From positions 1 to 36,520 of the forward strand of contig JAUHYC010000036.1 of NCBI GenBank assembly GCA_030426685.1: a stretch of 36,520 bases of DNA, read 5' to 3'. The DNA comes from Alphaproteobacteria bacterium (GTDB lineage Bacteria; Pseudomonadota; Alphaproteobacteria; Rhodobacterales; Rhodobacteraceae). How positions within the stretch are numbered: the stretch's first letter is position 1; every line of letters starts with the position of its first letter. A program made the position numbers and the translations under genes. Of the stretch, positions 16,745-25,056 are shown piece by piece. Below the pieces are notes generated by a model. That model ran no database searches and had not been told where the DNA came from. It saw only the letters and a list, made by a program, of their open reading frames with translations.

Positions 16745-19700
16745 CCAAATACGATGCCGATTGGGTGCGGGCCGAAGAAGCCAAACGTCAGTGGATGGCG
16801 CAAAACGGACTCTATTCCGAGGAAGAAGAGCATTCATCCTGCGGGGTGGGGCTGGTCGTTTCCGTTGACGGCAAGAAAAGCCGCAAGGTGGTGGACGCGG
16901 GCATCGATGCGCTCAAGGCGATCTGGCACCGCGGCGCTGTTGATGCCGATGGCAAAACCGGAGACGGGGCGGGCATCCATGTGCAGATCCCGGTACCGTT
17001 TTTCTATGATCAGATTCGCCGTACCGGTCATGAGCCGAATTTGGACGAGTTGATCGCGGTCGGTCAGGTGTTCCTGCCGCGCACCGATTTTGGCGCGCAG
17101 GAGCGCTGCCGAACCATTGTTGAATCCGAAGTGCTGCGGATGGGGTATTACATCTACGGCTGGCGGCACGTGCCGGTCAATGTGACCTGCCTGGGCGAAA
17201 AGGCTAACGCAACCCGGCCCGAGATTGAGCAGATTTTGATCTCGAATTCCAAAGGTGTGGATGAAGAAACCTTTGAGCGTGAGCTGTATGTCATCCGTCG
17301 CCGGATCGAAAAGGCCGCCGCCGCTGCGGGCATTTCCGGACTGTATCTGGCGTCGCTCTCCTGCCGCTCGATCATCTACAAGGGCATGATGCTGGCCGAG
17401 CAGGTGGCAGTTTTCTACCCTGACCTTATGGATGAGCGGTTCGAATCCGCCTTTGCGATCTACCACCAGCGTTACTCCACAAACACCTTCCCGCAGTGGT
17501 GGCTGGCACAACCGTTCCGCATGCTGGCCCATAATGGAGAGATCAACACCCTCAAGGGCAATATCAACTGGATGAAAAGCCATGAAATCCGCATGGCCAG
17601 CGGCACCTTTGGCGATCACGCTGAAGACATCAAGCCCATCATCGCGGGCGGATCGTCGGATTCTGCTGCATTAGACTCGGTTTTTGAGGTTCTTGTCCGC
17701 GCGGGTCGCTCAGCGCCAATGGCGAAGACCATGCTGGTACCGGAAAGCTGGTCCAAGCAGGCGGTGGAACTGCCGCAGGCGTGGCGCGATATGTATTCCT
17801 ACTGCAACTCGGTGATGGAGCCGTGGGATGGCCCCGCTGCGCTGGCCATGACCGATGGTCGCTGGGTTTGTGCCGGTCTGGACCGCAATGGCCTGCGCCC
17901 GATGCGTTATGTGGTGACGGGTGACGGTCTGGTTATCGCGGGTTCTGAGGCGGGCATGGTTCCGATTGATGAGGCCAGCGTGAGCGAAAAGGGCGCACTG
18001 GGCCCGGGACAGATGCTGGCCGTCGACATGAAGAAGGGCAAGCTGTACCGCGACAAACAGATCAAGGACAAGTTGGCGCGCGCATTGCCGTTCGGGGAGT
18101 GGGTCGGCAAGATCAATGATCTGGATGACACTCTGGCCGGAGTGGTGGAGACGCCGAAATTCACCGGTGAAGAACTGCGCAAACGGCAGATCGCAGCGGG
18201 TTATTCGGTTGAGGAACTGGAGCAGATCCTCGCGCCGATGGCCGAAGATGGCAAAGAGGCGCTGGCCTCGATGGGGGATGACACACCCTCGGCCGTTTTG
18301 TCGAAACAATACCGCCCGCTCAGCCATTTCTTCCGTCAGAACTTCAGCCAGGTGACCAACCCGCCGATCGATTCCTTGCGTGAATACCGCGTGATGTCGC
18401 TGAAAACGCGGTTTGGCAATCTCAAGAATGTGCTGGACGAGGACAGCAGCCAGACCGAGATCATCGTTCTGGAAAGCCCCTTTGTCGGCAACGCGCAGTG
18501 GGACAAGCTGGTTGAGAGTTTCAATGCGCCACAGGCTGAGATCGATTGCAGCTTTGAACCCGGCCGGGGTGCGCTGAGCGCGGCATTGGCCCGTATCAGA
18601 GCCGAGGCGGAAGAGGCGGTGCGCTCGGGCGCGGGGCATCTGGTTCTGTCCGATATGAAATCGGGACCGGGCCGTGTGGCGATGCCGATGATCCTGGCCA
18701 CAAGCGCTGTGCACTCGCATCTGACCCGTCAGGGCTTGCGCACCTTCTGCTCGCTGAACGTCCGCTCAGCGGAATGTGTTGATCCGCACTACTTTGCTGT
18801 TCTGATCGGTTGTGGTGCCACTGTCGTGAACGCCTATCTGGCCGAGGATTCGTTGGCGGACCGTATTGATCGCGGGCTGCTTGATGGCACGCTGACCGAG
18901 AACGTCGCGCGTTATCGGGAAGCGATTGATCAGGGCCTGTTGAAGATTATGGCCAAGATGGGGATTTCGGTGATCTCGTCCTATCGCGGTGGCCTGAACT
19001 TTGAGGCGGTGGGCCTCAGCCGCGCCATGGTGGCCGAGTATTTCCCGGGCATGACCAGCCGGATTTCCGGCATCGGCGTCACTGGTATCCAGACCAAGGC
19101 CGAGGAAATCCACGCCAAAGGCTGGAACAGCGGTCTGGACGTGCTGCCAATCGGCGGATTCTACAAGGCGCGCAAATCGGGTGAGACCCACGCGTGGGAA
19201 GCGACCTCGATGCATATGATGCAAATGGCCTGCGACAGAGCCTCATTTGAGCTGTGGAAGCAGTACTCGGCCAAGATGCAGTCGAACCCGCCCATTCATC
19301 TGCGTGACTTGATGGATTTCAAGCCGCTGGGCAAACCGGTGCCGATTGAAGAGGTTGAATCGATCACCTCGATCCGCAAGCGCTTTGTCACGCCGGGTAT
19401 GAGCTTGGGCGCGCTGAGCCCCGAGGCGCACAAGACGCTGAACGTGGCGATGAACCGGATTGGCGCGAAGTCGGATTCTGGTGAAGGCGGTGAAGATCCC
19501 GCGCACTTCGTACCGGAACCCAACGGTGATAACCCGTCGGCCAAGATCAAGCAGGTGGCGTCGGGCCGGTTCGGTGTGACCGCCGAATATCTGAACCAGT
19601 GTGAAGAGCTGGAGATCAAGGTCGCTCAGGGTGCGAAACCCGGTGAGGGTGGTCAGCTGCCGGGTATGAAGGTCACCGACCTGATCGCGCGCCTGCGTCA

Positions 19701-21273
19701 CTCGACCAAGGGCGTGACGCTGATCTCGCCGCCGCCGCACCACGACATCTACTCGATCGAGGATCTGGCACAGCTGATCTATGACCTGAAACAGATCAAC
19801 CCGCGCTGCAAGGTGACGGTGAAGCTGGTGGCGTCTTCGGGCGTTGGCACGATTGCTGCCGGTGTGGCCAAGGCGAAAGCGGATATCATCCTGATTTCGG
19901 GTCACAATGGCGGTACCGGCGCGTCGCCGGCGACGTCCATTAAATACGCCGGTCTGCCGTGGGAGATGGGCCTGACCGAGGCGCATCAGGTGCTGGCGAT
20001 GAACAACCTGCGCGACCGCGTGACCCTGCGTACCGATGGTGGTCTGCGCACTGGGCGTGACATCGTGATGGCCGCGATGATGGGGGCCGAGGAATACGGC
20101 ATCGGCACCGCCGCCCTGATCGCGATGGGCTGTATCATGGTGCGTCAGTGCCAGTCGAATACCTGCCCGGTTGGTGTGTGTACGCAGGACGAAAGTCTGC
20201 GTGCCAAGTTCACCGGCAACGCGGACAAGGTCGTCAACCTGATCACCTTCTACGCGCAGGAAGTGCGCGAGCTGCTGGCAAGCCTCGGCGCGCGCTCGAT
20301 TGACGAGATCATCGGTCGAGCCGACCTGCTGGCTCAGGTCAGCCGTGGCTCGGCACATCTTGACGACCTTGATTTGAACCCGCTGTTGATCACTGTCGAT
20401 GGCGCACAGAACATCGTCTACAACCGCGACAAGGATCGCAATGCAGTGCCGGATACGCTGGATGCCGAGATCGTACGCGATGCGGCACGGTTCCTGAAGG
20501 ACGGTGAGAAGATGCAACTGTCTTATGCAGTGCAGAACACGCACCGGACCGTGGGCACTCGGGTTTCCAGCCACATCGTGCAGAATTTCGGCATGCGGAA
20601 CACGTTCCAGGATGACCATCTGCACGTGAAACTTCAGGGGTCGGCCGGTCAGTCCCTGGGGGCTTTCGCGGCTCCGGGTCTGAAGCTGGAAGTATCGGGG
20701 GATGCCAATGACTATGTTGGCAAGGGTCTGTCTGGCGGCACAATCGTTGTTCGCCCGCCACAGGTCAGCCCGTTGAAGGCGGATGACAACACCATCATCG
20801 GCAACACGGTCCTCTACGGTGCCACCGATGGTTACCTGTTCGCTGCCGGTCGCGCGGGTGAGCGGTTCGCGGTTCGCAATTCAGGCGCCACAGTGGTGAT
20901 CGAAGGCTGCGGCTCGAACGGTTGTGAATACATGACAGGCGGTGTTGCGGTGATTCTTGGGGATATCGGTGCCAACTTTGGTGCGGGCATGACGGGTGGC
21001 ATGGCCTATTTGTATGATCCAGAAGGCAAGGCCGAGGCGCTGATGAACCTGGAAACGCTGGTCACCTGCCCAGTGACAGTGGATCATTGGGAAGCGCAGC
21101 TGAAGGCCCTGATCGAGCGCCACGCAGAAGAAACCAACAGCCGTAAGGCATCGGATATTCTGCAACACTGGGATGTTGAACGAGCCAACTTCCTGCAGGT
21201 TTGCCCGAAGGAGATGCTGGACAAGCTCAGTCATCCGCTGACCACCGAAGTCGCAGCGGTTCCTGCAGAATAA
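16741..21273 (+). CDS. gltB: Glutamate synthase, large (alpha) subunit
   Basis: A 1510-residue protein, the standard size. The class II glutaminase domain begins at C34 (HSSCGVGLVVS) after a 33-residue propeptide that must be removed to expose the catalytic Cys. The central and FMN-binding domain contains GAKSDSGEGGEDPAHF, LISGHNGGTGASP and the 3Fe-4S motif C1131-x5-C1137-x4-C1142 (GCIMVRQCQSNTCPVG). The C-terminal beta-helix domain shows the GxxG repeats (GGTIVV, GSNGCEYMTGGVAVILG, GAGMTGG). It makes two glutamates from glutamine and 2-oxoglutarate using electrons from GltD. Its ATG overlaps the GFA stop. A hairpin terminator follows. Confidence 0.98.
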   Translation: MTKYDADWVRAEEAKRQWMAQNGLYSEEEEHSSCGVGLVVSVDGKKSRKVVDAGIDALKAIWHRGAVDADGKTGDGAGIHVQIPVPFFYDQIRRTGHEPNLDELIAVGQVFLPRTDFGAQERCRTIVESEVLRMGYYIYGWRHVPVNVTCLGEKANATRPEIEQILISNSKGVDEETFERELYVIRRRIEKAAAAAGISGLYLASLSCRSIIYKGMMLAEQVAVFYPDLMDERFESAFAIYHQRYSTNTFPQWWLAQPFRMLAHNGEINTLKGNINWMKSHEIRMASGTFGDHAEDIKPIIAGGSSDSAALDSVFEVLVRAGRSAPMAKTMLVPESWSKQAVELPQAWRDMYSYCNSVMEPWDGPAALAMTDGRWVCAGLDRNGLRPMRYVVTGDGLVIAGSEAGMVPIDEASVSEKGALGPGQMLAVDMKKGKLYRDKQIKDKLARALPFGEWVGKINDLDDTLAGVVETPKFTGEELRKRQIAAGYSVEELEQILAPMAEDGKEALASMGDDTPSAVLSKQYRPLSHFFRQNFSQVTNPPIDSLREYRVMSLKTRFGNLKNVLDEDSSQTEIIVLESPFVGNAQWDKLVESFNAPQAEIDCSFEPGRGALSAALARIRAEAEEAVRSGAGHLVLSDMKSGPGRVAMPMILATSAVHSHLTRQGLRTFCSLNVRSAECVDPHYFAVLIGCGATVVNAYLAEDSLADRIDRGLLDGTLTENVARYREAIDQGLLKIMAKMGISVISSYRGGLNFEAVGLSRAMVAEYFPGMTSRISGIGVTGIQTKAEEIHAKGWNSGLDVLPIGGFYKARKSGETHAWEATSMHMMQMACDRASFELWKQYSAKMQSNPPIHLRDLMDFKPLGKPVPIEEVESITSIRKRFVTPGMSLGALSPEAHKTLNVAMNRIGAKSDSGEGGEDPAHFVPEPNGDNPSAKIKQVASGRFGVTAEYLNQCEELEIKVAQGAKPGEGGQLPGMKVTDLIARLRHSTKGVTLISPPPHHDIYSIEDLAQLIYDLKQINPRCKVTVKLVASSGVGTIAAGVAKAKADIILISGHNGGTGASPATSIKYAGLPWEMGLTEAHQVLAMNNLRDRVTLRTDGGLRTGRDIVMAAMMGAEEYGIGTAALIAMGCIMVRQCQSNTCPVGVCTQDESLRAKFTGNADKVVNLITFYAQEVRELLASLGARSIDEIIGRADLLAQVSRGSAHLDDLDLNPLLITVDGAQNIVYNRDKDRNAVPDTLDAEIVRDAARFLKDGEKMQLSYAVQNTHRTVGTRVSSHIVQNFGMRNTFQDDHLHVKLQGSAGQSLGAFAAPGLKLEVSGDANDYVGKGLSGGTIVVRPPQVSPLKADDNTIIGNTVLYGATDGYLFAAGRAGERFAVRNSGATVVIEGCGSNGCEYMTGGVAVILGDIGANFGAGMTGGMAYLYDPEGKAEALMNLETLVTCPVTVDHWEAQLKALIERHAEETNSRKASDILQHWDVERANFLQVCPKEMLDKLSHPLTTEVAAVPAE

Positions 21274-21296
21274 GACTTGCAGCGTCGAAAATGGTG

Positions 21297-21332
21297 AGCC
21301 CGGCGTGTCGTATCCAACACGCCGGGTTATCT
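21297..21332 (+). terminator. Strong hairpin terminator after gltB
   Basis: A perfect 10-bp stem, CCCGGCGTGT (21299-21308) with ACACGCCGGG (21317-21326), closes an 8-nt loop and is followed by TTATCT. It lies 25 nt after the gltB stop. Confidence 0.8.
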
Positions 21333-21457
21333 ATTGCATACGGGTAAAGTCTCGGGTCCTTGTGCAATCTAGTCCAAAACGCCTAGCTTTGGTCACAGTT
21401 AATTCGGGAAATGCAGGCATGATCCCATCTCAGTGATGTGTGAAGCGGAGTTTTGGT

Positions 21458-22372
21458 GTGCCCACAACCTATACAGACCAGTTCTATTCGTTCGATCCGG
21501 CAAGCCCACCACCAGCTGGAACGGCGATAACTGTCGACAGTTTTGACTTTGTTGATTTTGATGACGACGATGAGATCGACGCGCCAAGCGGGGATACCGT
21601 TAACGGTCAGGATGTAACGGCATCGTGGCCAGGCGACACGGTGACCATCAACGTGCCTGGCGTCGGGGACGTTACTTATGTCGGCACGACATTTTATCTG
21701 GCCGATGGTTCTCGGGCATTTACACCCACGGATGGTCAAGTGCTGCAGGAAGGAACCTTTGTCTCATCAACATTCGTGAACACGCAGGGCCCGTTGGATG
21801 TGGGTGATTTGGGGCCCCCATGTTTTACACCTGGCACTCTGATTTCCACACCGGACGGAGCGCGCGCCGTCGAAACCCTGAAGCCCGGTGATCTTGTTTT
21901 GACAGCGGATCATGGGCCTCTGCCCTTGGTCTGGACTGGGCATACGACCGTTGCAGCGAAAGGTAAGCTGGCTCCGATTCGGTTCGAGGCTGGCGTTCTC
22001 GGGCTGGAACGGCCATTGCTCGTCTCACCCCAGCATCGGATGCTGATCGACGATTGGCGTGCGCCTTACTTTTATGGCCATTCAGAAGTTCTGATCGCCG
22101 CCCATTGTCTTGTGAATGGTACCACCGTGACGCGGGTGGAGGGTGAAGAGGTGGAGTATATCCATCTGCTGTTCAAGCAGCATGAGATCGTGATTGCCAA
22201 CGGAGCTAAAAGCGAAAGCTACTATCCGGGTCATGCGGTTTCACGATCCGAGCGCGCAACGCAGGCCGAAGTGTTGGAACTGTTTCCCGAACTGCAAGGT
22301 CGCGGGGCGACACCATTGAAAACCGCGCGCCCTGTAATTCGCCCGCGCGATGGGCGGTTGATGGCGAAATAA
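21458..22372 (+). CDS. Hint-domain (Hedgehog/intein-type) protein
   Basis: A 304-residue protein from GTG at 21458, preferred over an upstream GTG at 21440 because GCGGAG lies 7 nt before it and the resulting MPTTYTDQFY start is what I recall for roseobacter Hint proteins. Residues 1-120 are acidic and Asp-, Thr- and Gly-rich, suggesting an exported, calcium-tolerant beta domain; there is no signal peptide. The Hint domain (Hint_2 type) starts at C122 in PPCFTPGTLISTPDG, with LKPGDLVLTAD and the conserved SPQHRML (H193). It ends HLLFKQHEIVIANG, lacking the intein-like terminal His-Asn. The domain class is known for self-cleavage through the first Cys; the biological role in roseobacters is unknown. 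Confidence 0.85.
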   Translation: MPTTYTDQFYSFDPASPPPAGTAITVDSFDFVDFDDDDEIDAPSGDTVNGQDVTASWPGDTVTINVPGVGDVTYVGTTFYLADGSRAFTPTDGQVLQEGTFVSSTFVNTQGPLDVGDLGPPCFTPGTLISTPDGARAVETLKPGDLVLTADHGPLPLVWTGHTTVAAKGKLAPIRFEAGVLGLERPLLVSPQHRMLIDDWRAPYFYGHSEVLIAAHCLVNGTTVTRVEGEEVEYIHLLFKQHEIVIANGAKSESYYPGHAVSRSERATQAEVLELFPELQGRGATPLKTARPVIRPRDGRLMAK

Positions 22373-22411
22373 CCCGTTTCAAATACGCCGGTCGCTGCGT
22401 ATAGAAAGGGC

Positions 22412-23152
22412 ATGGCAAAGAAAGCAGCCCGCAAGACTCGCGGCAAGAAAAAACAGGCGTCCAGGTCAAACAGATTGTCCCACGGCATCGCATGGACTCG
22501 GCGCTGGGCTCTCCGAGGGGCTCTGACCGTTGCGGCGATTTTCGTGGGGCTGGTGCTCTTGTTTTCGGTGGTGAATCCGCCGGTCACACATACGATCTGG
22601 TCTGAATGGCGAAGGCTTGGCCGCGTTGAACGCGACTGGATTCCGATTGAAGAGATTGCGCCCATCATGGCGCGGTCGGTCGTGGCCGCAGAAGATGCGA
22701 ATTTCTGCCTGCATTGGGGATTTGATGTCGAGGCGATCCGGGGCGCGTTGGAGGATGGCGGGACCCGCGGCGCTTCGACCATTACGCAGCAAGTCGTGAA
22801 GAATGTGTTCCTGTGGCAGGGGCGCAGCTGGTTTCGCAAGGCGCTGGAGACATCGATGACCCCGGTGGTTGAAATAGTCTGGAGCAAGCAGCGCATCCTT
22901 GAGATCTATCTGAATGTTGCCGAAACCGGGCAGGGCGTCTTTGGGGTCGAGGCGGCAGCGCAGAAATACTATGGCGTGAGCGCGGCAAAGATGTCTCCGG
23001 TTCAGGCGGCACGGCTGGCGGCGATCCTGCCGTCCCCGCGCAACCGGTCGGTCACGGATCCTTCGGTCCGAACCCGCAGGCGCGCGGCCTCGATCCTCGA
23101 TGGGGCGGCTACCATCCGCGCAGATGGGCGCGCCGCCTGTTTCGAGGATTGA
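22412..23152 (+). CDS. mtgA: Monofunctional peptidoglycan glycosyltransferase
   Basis: A 246-residue GT51 enzyme. A very basic N-terminal tail (MAKKAARKTRGKKK) is followed by one membrane helix (about 36-54) and a periplasmic catalytic domain. The catalytic Glu is E94 in VAAEDANFCLHWGFD, and the other GT51 motifs are RGASTITQQVVKNVFLW and EIYLNVAETGQGVFGVEAAAQKYYG. It polymerises lipid II into glycan strands without a transpeptidase domain. The start ATG follows GAAAGGGC. The GST gene follows within 60 nt and may be cotranscribed. Confidence 0.95.
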   Translation: MAKKAARKTRGKKKQASRSNRLSHGIAWTRRWALRGALTVAAIFVGLVLLFSVVNPPVTHTIWSEWRRLGRVERDWIPIEEIAPIMARSVVAAEDANFCLHWGFDVEAIRGALEDGGTRGASTITQQVVKNVFLWQGRSWFRKALETSMTPVVEIVWSKQRILEIYLNVAETGQGVFGVEAAAQKYYGVSAAKMSPVQAARLAAILPSPRNRSVTDPSVRTRRRAASILDGAATIRADGRAACFED

Positions 23153-23210
23153 AATCACGGCCCCTCAGCGGCTAAAGCTGAAGGGTATTCTCTGGTTCGA
23201 ATGGAATTCC

Positions 23211-23876
23211 ATGGCGCGTCTGTTTCACGTTCCCCTCTCTCCCTATTGCCGCAAAGTTCGCCTGTCTCTGGCCGAGAAGAAGATCGAGGTCGAGCTGGTC
23301 GAAGAACGATATTGGGAGCAAGACCCGGATTTTCTGCGTCGCAACCCGGCCGGAAAGGTCCCGGTGCTGCGGCTGGATGGGCAGATCATGGCGGAAAGCA
23401 CGGCGATCTGTGAATATATCGAAGAGACCCGGCCCGAACCGCCCCTGATGCCGAAAAAACCCGAAGCGCGCTATGAGGTGCGGCGTTTGGTGGGCTGGTT
23501 CGACGATAAATTTCATCACGAGGTCACCTCGAAGCTGCTGTATGAGCGGGTGAACAAGAAGGTGACTGGGCAGGGCTATCCTGACAGCAAGAATGTCAAG
23601 CAGGGCGCGAAGGCAATCAAGTACCATCTGGATTATATGGCCTGGCTGCTGGATCATCGCCGCTGGCTTGCCGGAGATCAGATGACGCTGGCGGATTTCG
23701 CCGCCGCGGCACATTTATCGGCGCTGGACTACATCTCGGACGTGGACTGGAACCGCAGTTCTGCAGTTAAGGATTGGTACGCCAAGATCAAGTCTCGACC
23801 GGCGTTTCGGTCCATTCTGGCGGATCAGGTGCCGGGGTTTCGACCACCGCAACATTACGCTGATCTGGATTTCTGA
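23211..23876 (+). CDS. Glutathione S-transferase family protein
   Basis: A 221-residue protein from the ATG at 23211. The frame is open upstream into mtgA, but MARLFHVPLSPYCRKVRLSLAEK is the natural start of the thioredoxin-like domain, with the likely catalytic Ser or Cys at S10/C13. The glutathione-binding part continues with NPAGKVPVL (cis-Pro) and ESTAICEYIEE. The C-terminal half is the all-helical domain with the LAGDQMTLADFAAAAHLS motif. It conjugates or reduces electrophiles with glutathione; the substrate cannot be inferred. The ribosome site is weak (GGAA), so translation may depend on mtgA. Confidence 0.87.
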   Translation: MARLFHVPLSPYCRKVRLSLAEKKIEVELVEERYWEQDPDFLRRNPAGKVPVLRLDGQIMAESTAICEYIEETRPEPPLMPKKPEARYEVRRLVGWFDDKFHHEVTSKLLYERVNKKVTGQGYPDSKNVKQGAKAIKYHLDYMAWLLDHRRWLAGDQMTLADFAAAAHLSALDYISDVDWNRSSAVKDWYAKIKSRPAFRSILADQVPGFRPPQHYADLDF

Positions 23877-23892
23877 TAAGGTGTCGGTAAAA

Positions 23893-23963
23893 GGGGGGGC
23901 TGTCTGCCCCCTCTTGGCCCGATGGGCCAATTCACCCCCGAAGATATTTATGGCCAGATGAAG
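23893..23963 (+). repeat. Palindromic intergenic block, repeat-like, before queG
   Basis: Two hairpins sit in tandem: GGGGGC/GCCCCC (23895-23900 with 23906-23911) and TTGGCCC/GGGCCAA (23914-23920 with 23924-23930). They are followed by CACCCCCGAAGATATTTATGGCCAGATGAAG. I recall very similar blocks scattered between genes in roseobacter genomes. Only one copy is present here. The first hairpin can end transcription of the GST gene, and the block runs into the likely queG start. Confidence 0.5.
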
Positions 23964-24995
23964 AGCGGATCGGATTTGAAAGAGAGGCTAGTAGAACAGG
24001 CCCTGGCGGAGGGGTTTGTTGCTTGCCGTGTGTGTCGGCCGTGGGACGTACCGCAAGTGTCCGAACGCTTAGAGGCCTTTCTGCGATCCGGGTACCACGG
24101 GCAGATGGGGTGGATGGCGGAGCGCTCGCATTGGCGCGGCGATCCGGCTGCGCTTTGGCCCGATGCGCGCTCGGTGATCATGCTGGCCGAGAGCTATACG
24201 CCTGAGCATGATCCGAAGGAGGTTCTGGCGCATTCCGAGTTGGGCGCGATCTCAGTCTATGCTCAGAATAAGGACTATCATGATCTGGTCAAAAAACGAC
24301 TAAAGCGCCTCGCGCGGTGGTTGATTGCCGAGGCGGGCGGCGAGGTGAAGGTTTTTGTTGATACTGCGCCAGTACCAGAAAAGGCGCTTGGCCAGGCTGC
24401 CGGTCTGGGTTGGCAGGGTAAGCACACAAACCTGGTTAGTCAGGAATGGGGTAATTGGGCCTTTTTAGGCTCTGTTTTTACAACTTTGGACCTGCCCGTT
24501 GATGCGGCCGATACAGATCATTGCGGTTCGTGCCGCGCCTGTTTGGAGGCCTGCCCGACAGACGCGTTTCCGGCGCCCTACCAGTTGGATGCACGACGCT
24601 GCATTTCTTACCTGACGATTGAGCACAAAGGCCCCATTGACGAAGAATTGCGCGGTAAGCTTGGGAACCGGATTTACGGGTGCGATGATTGTCTGGCGGC
24701 CTGTCCTTGGAACAAGTTTGCCGTCGCCGCGAGCGATATGCGCTATGCCGCGCGAGAGGAGTTGAAGGCGCCGCCTTTGGCGGACCTGGCGGTTCTGGAT
24801 GATACGGCATTTCGCGCCATGTTCTCCGGCTCCCCTATCAAGCGCATCGGGCGGAATCGATTTGTGCGAAATGTCCTCTATGCGATTGGCAATTCGGCGC
24901 AGGCAGATTTGCGACGCGTGGCACAGGGCCTGACGGCGGATCCTGATCCTGCTGTTGCCGATGCGGCGCGTTGGGCGGTGGCACGACTGTCGTAA
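23958..24995 (+). CDS. queG: Epoxyqueuosine reductase
   Basis: A 345-residue protein if it starts at ATG 23958; an earlier in-frame ATG at 23922 would add 12 residues read from the palindromic block, which is unlikely to be protein. The cobalamin-binding N-terminal domain contains GYHGQMGWM and the catalytic-Asp segment [26 protein letters not shown]. Two ferredoxin-type 4Fe-4S motifs follow: [16 protein letters not shown] and [18 protein letters not shown]-like C-terminal end ([15 protein letters not shown]) recognises tRNA. It reduces epoxyqueuosine to queuosine in the anticodon wobble position of certain tRNAs. Length and motif order match the family. Confidence 0.93.
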   Translation: MKSGSDLKERLVEQALAEGFVACRVCRPWDVPQVSERLEAFLRSGYHGQMGWMAERSHWRGDPAALWPDARSVIMLAESYTPEHDPKEVLAHSELGAISVYAQNKDYHDLVKKRLKRLARWLIAEAGGEVKVFVDTAPVPEKALGQAAGLGWQGKHTNLVSQEWGNWAFLGSVFTTLDLPVDAADTDHCGSCRACLEACPTDAFPAPYQLDARRCISYLTIEHKGPIDEELRGKLGNRIYGCDDCLAACPWNKFAVAASDMRYAAREELKAPPLADLAVLDDTAFRAMFSGSPIKRIGRNRFVRNVLYAIGNSAQADLRRVAQGLTADPDPAVADAARWAVARLS

Positions 24996-25056
24996 ACAGG
25001 CTGGACGCGCCGCGTGAAACCGCTACACCCGATTCTGCGAACAGATGGAGGACCCG

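Noticed and set aside
17710..18720. 336-codon open frame antisense to gltB
   Set aside because: Same reason: reversed coding sequence with no ribosome site or domain.
19243..20625. 460-codon open frame antisense to gltB
   Set aside because: It lies wholly inside gltB, has His/Arg/Gln-rich composition typical of reversed GC-rich codons, and no recognisable motif.
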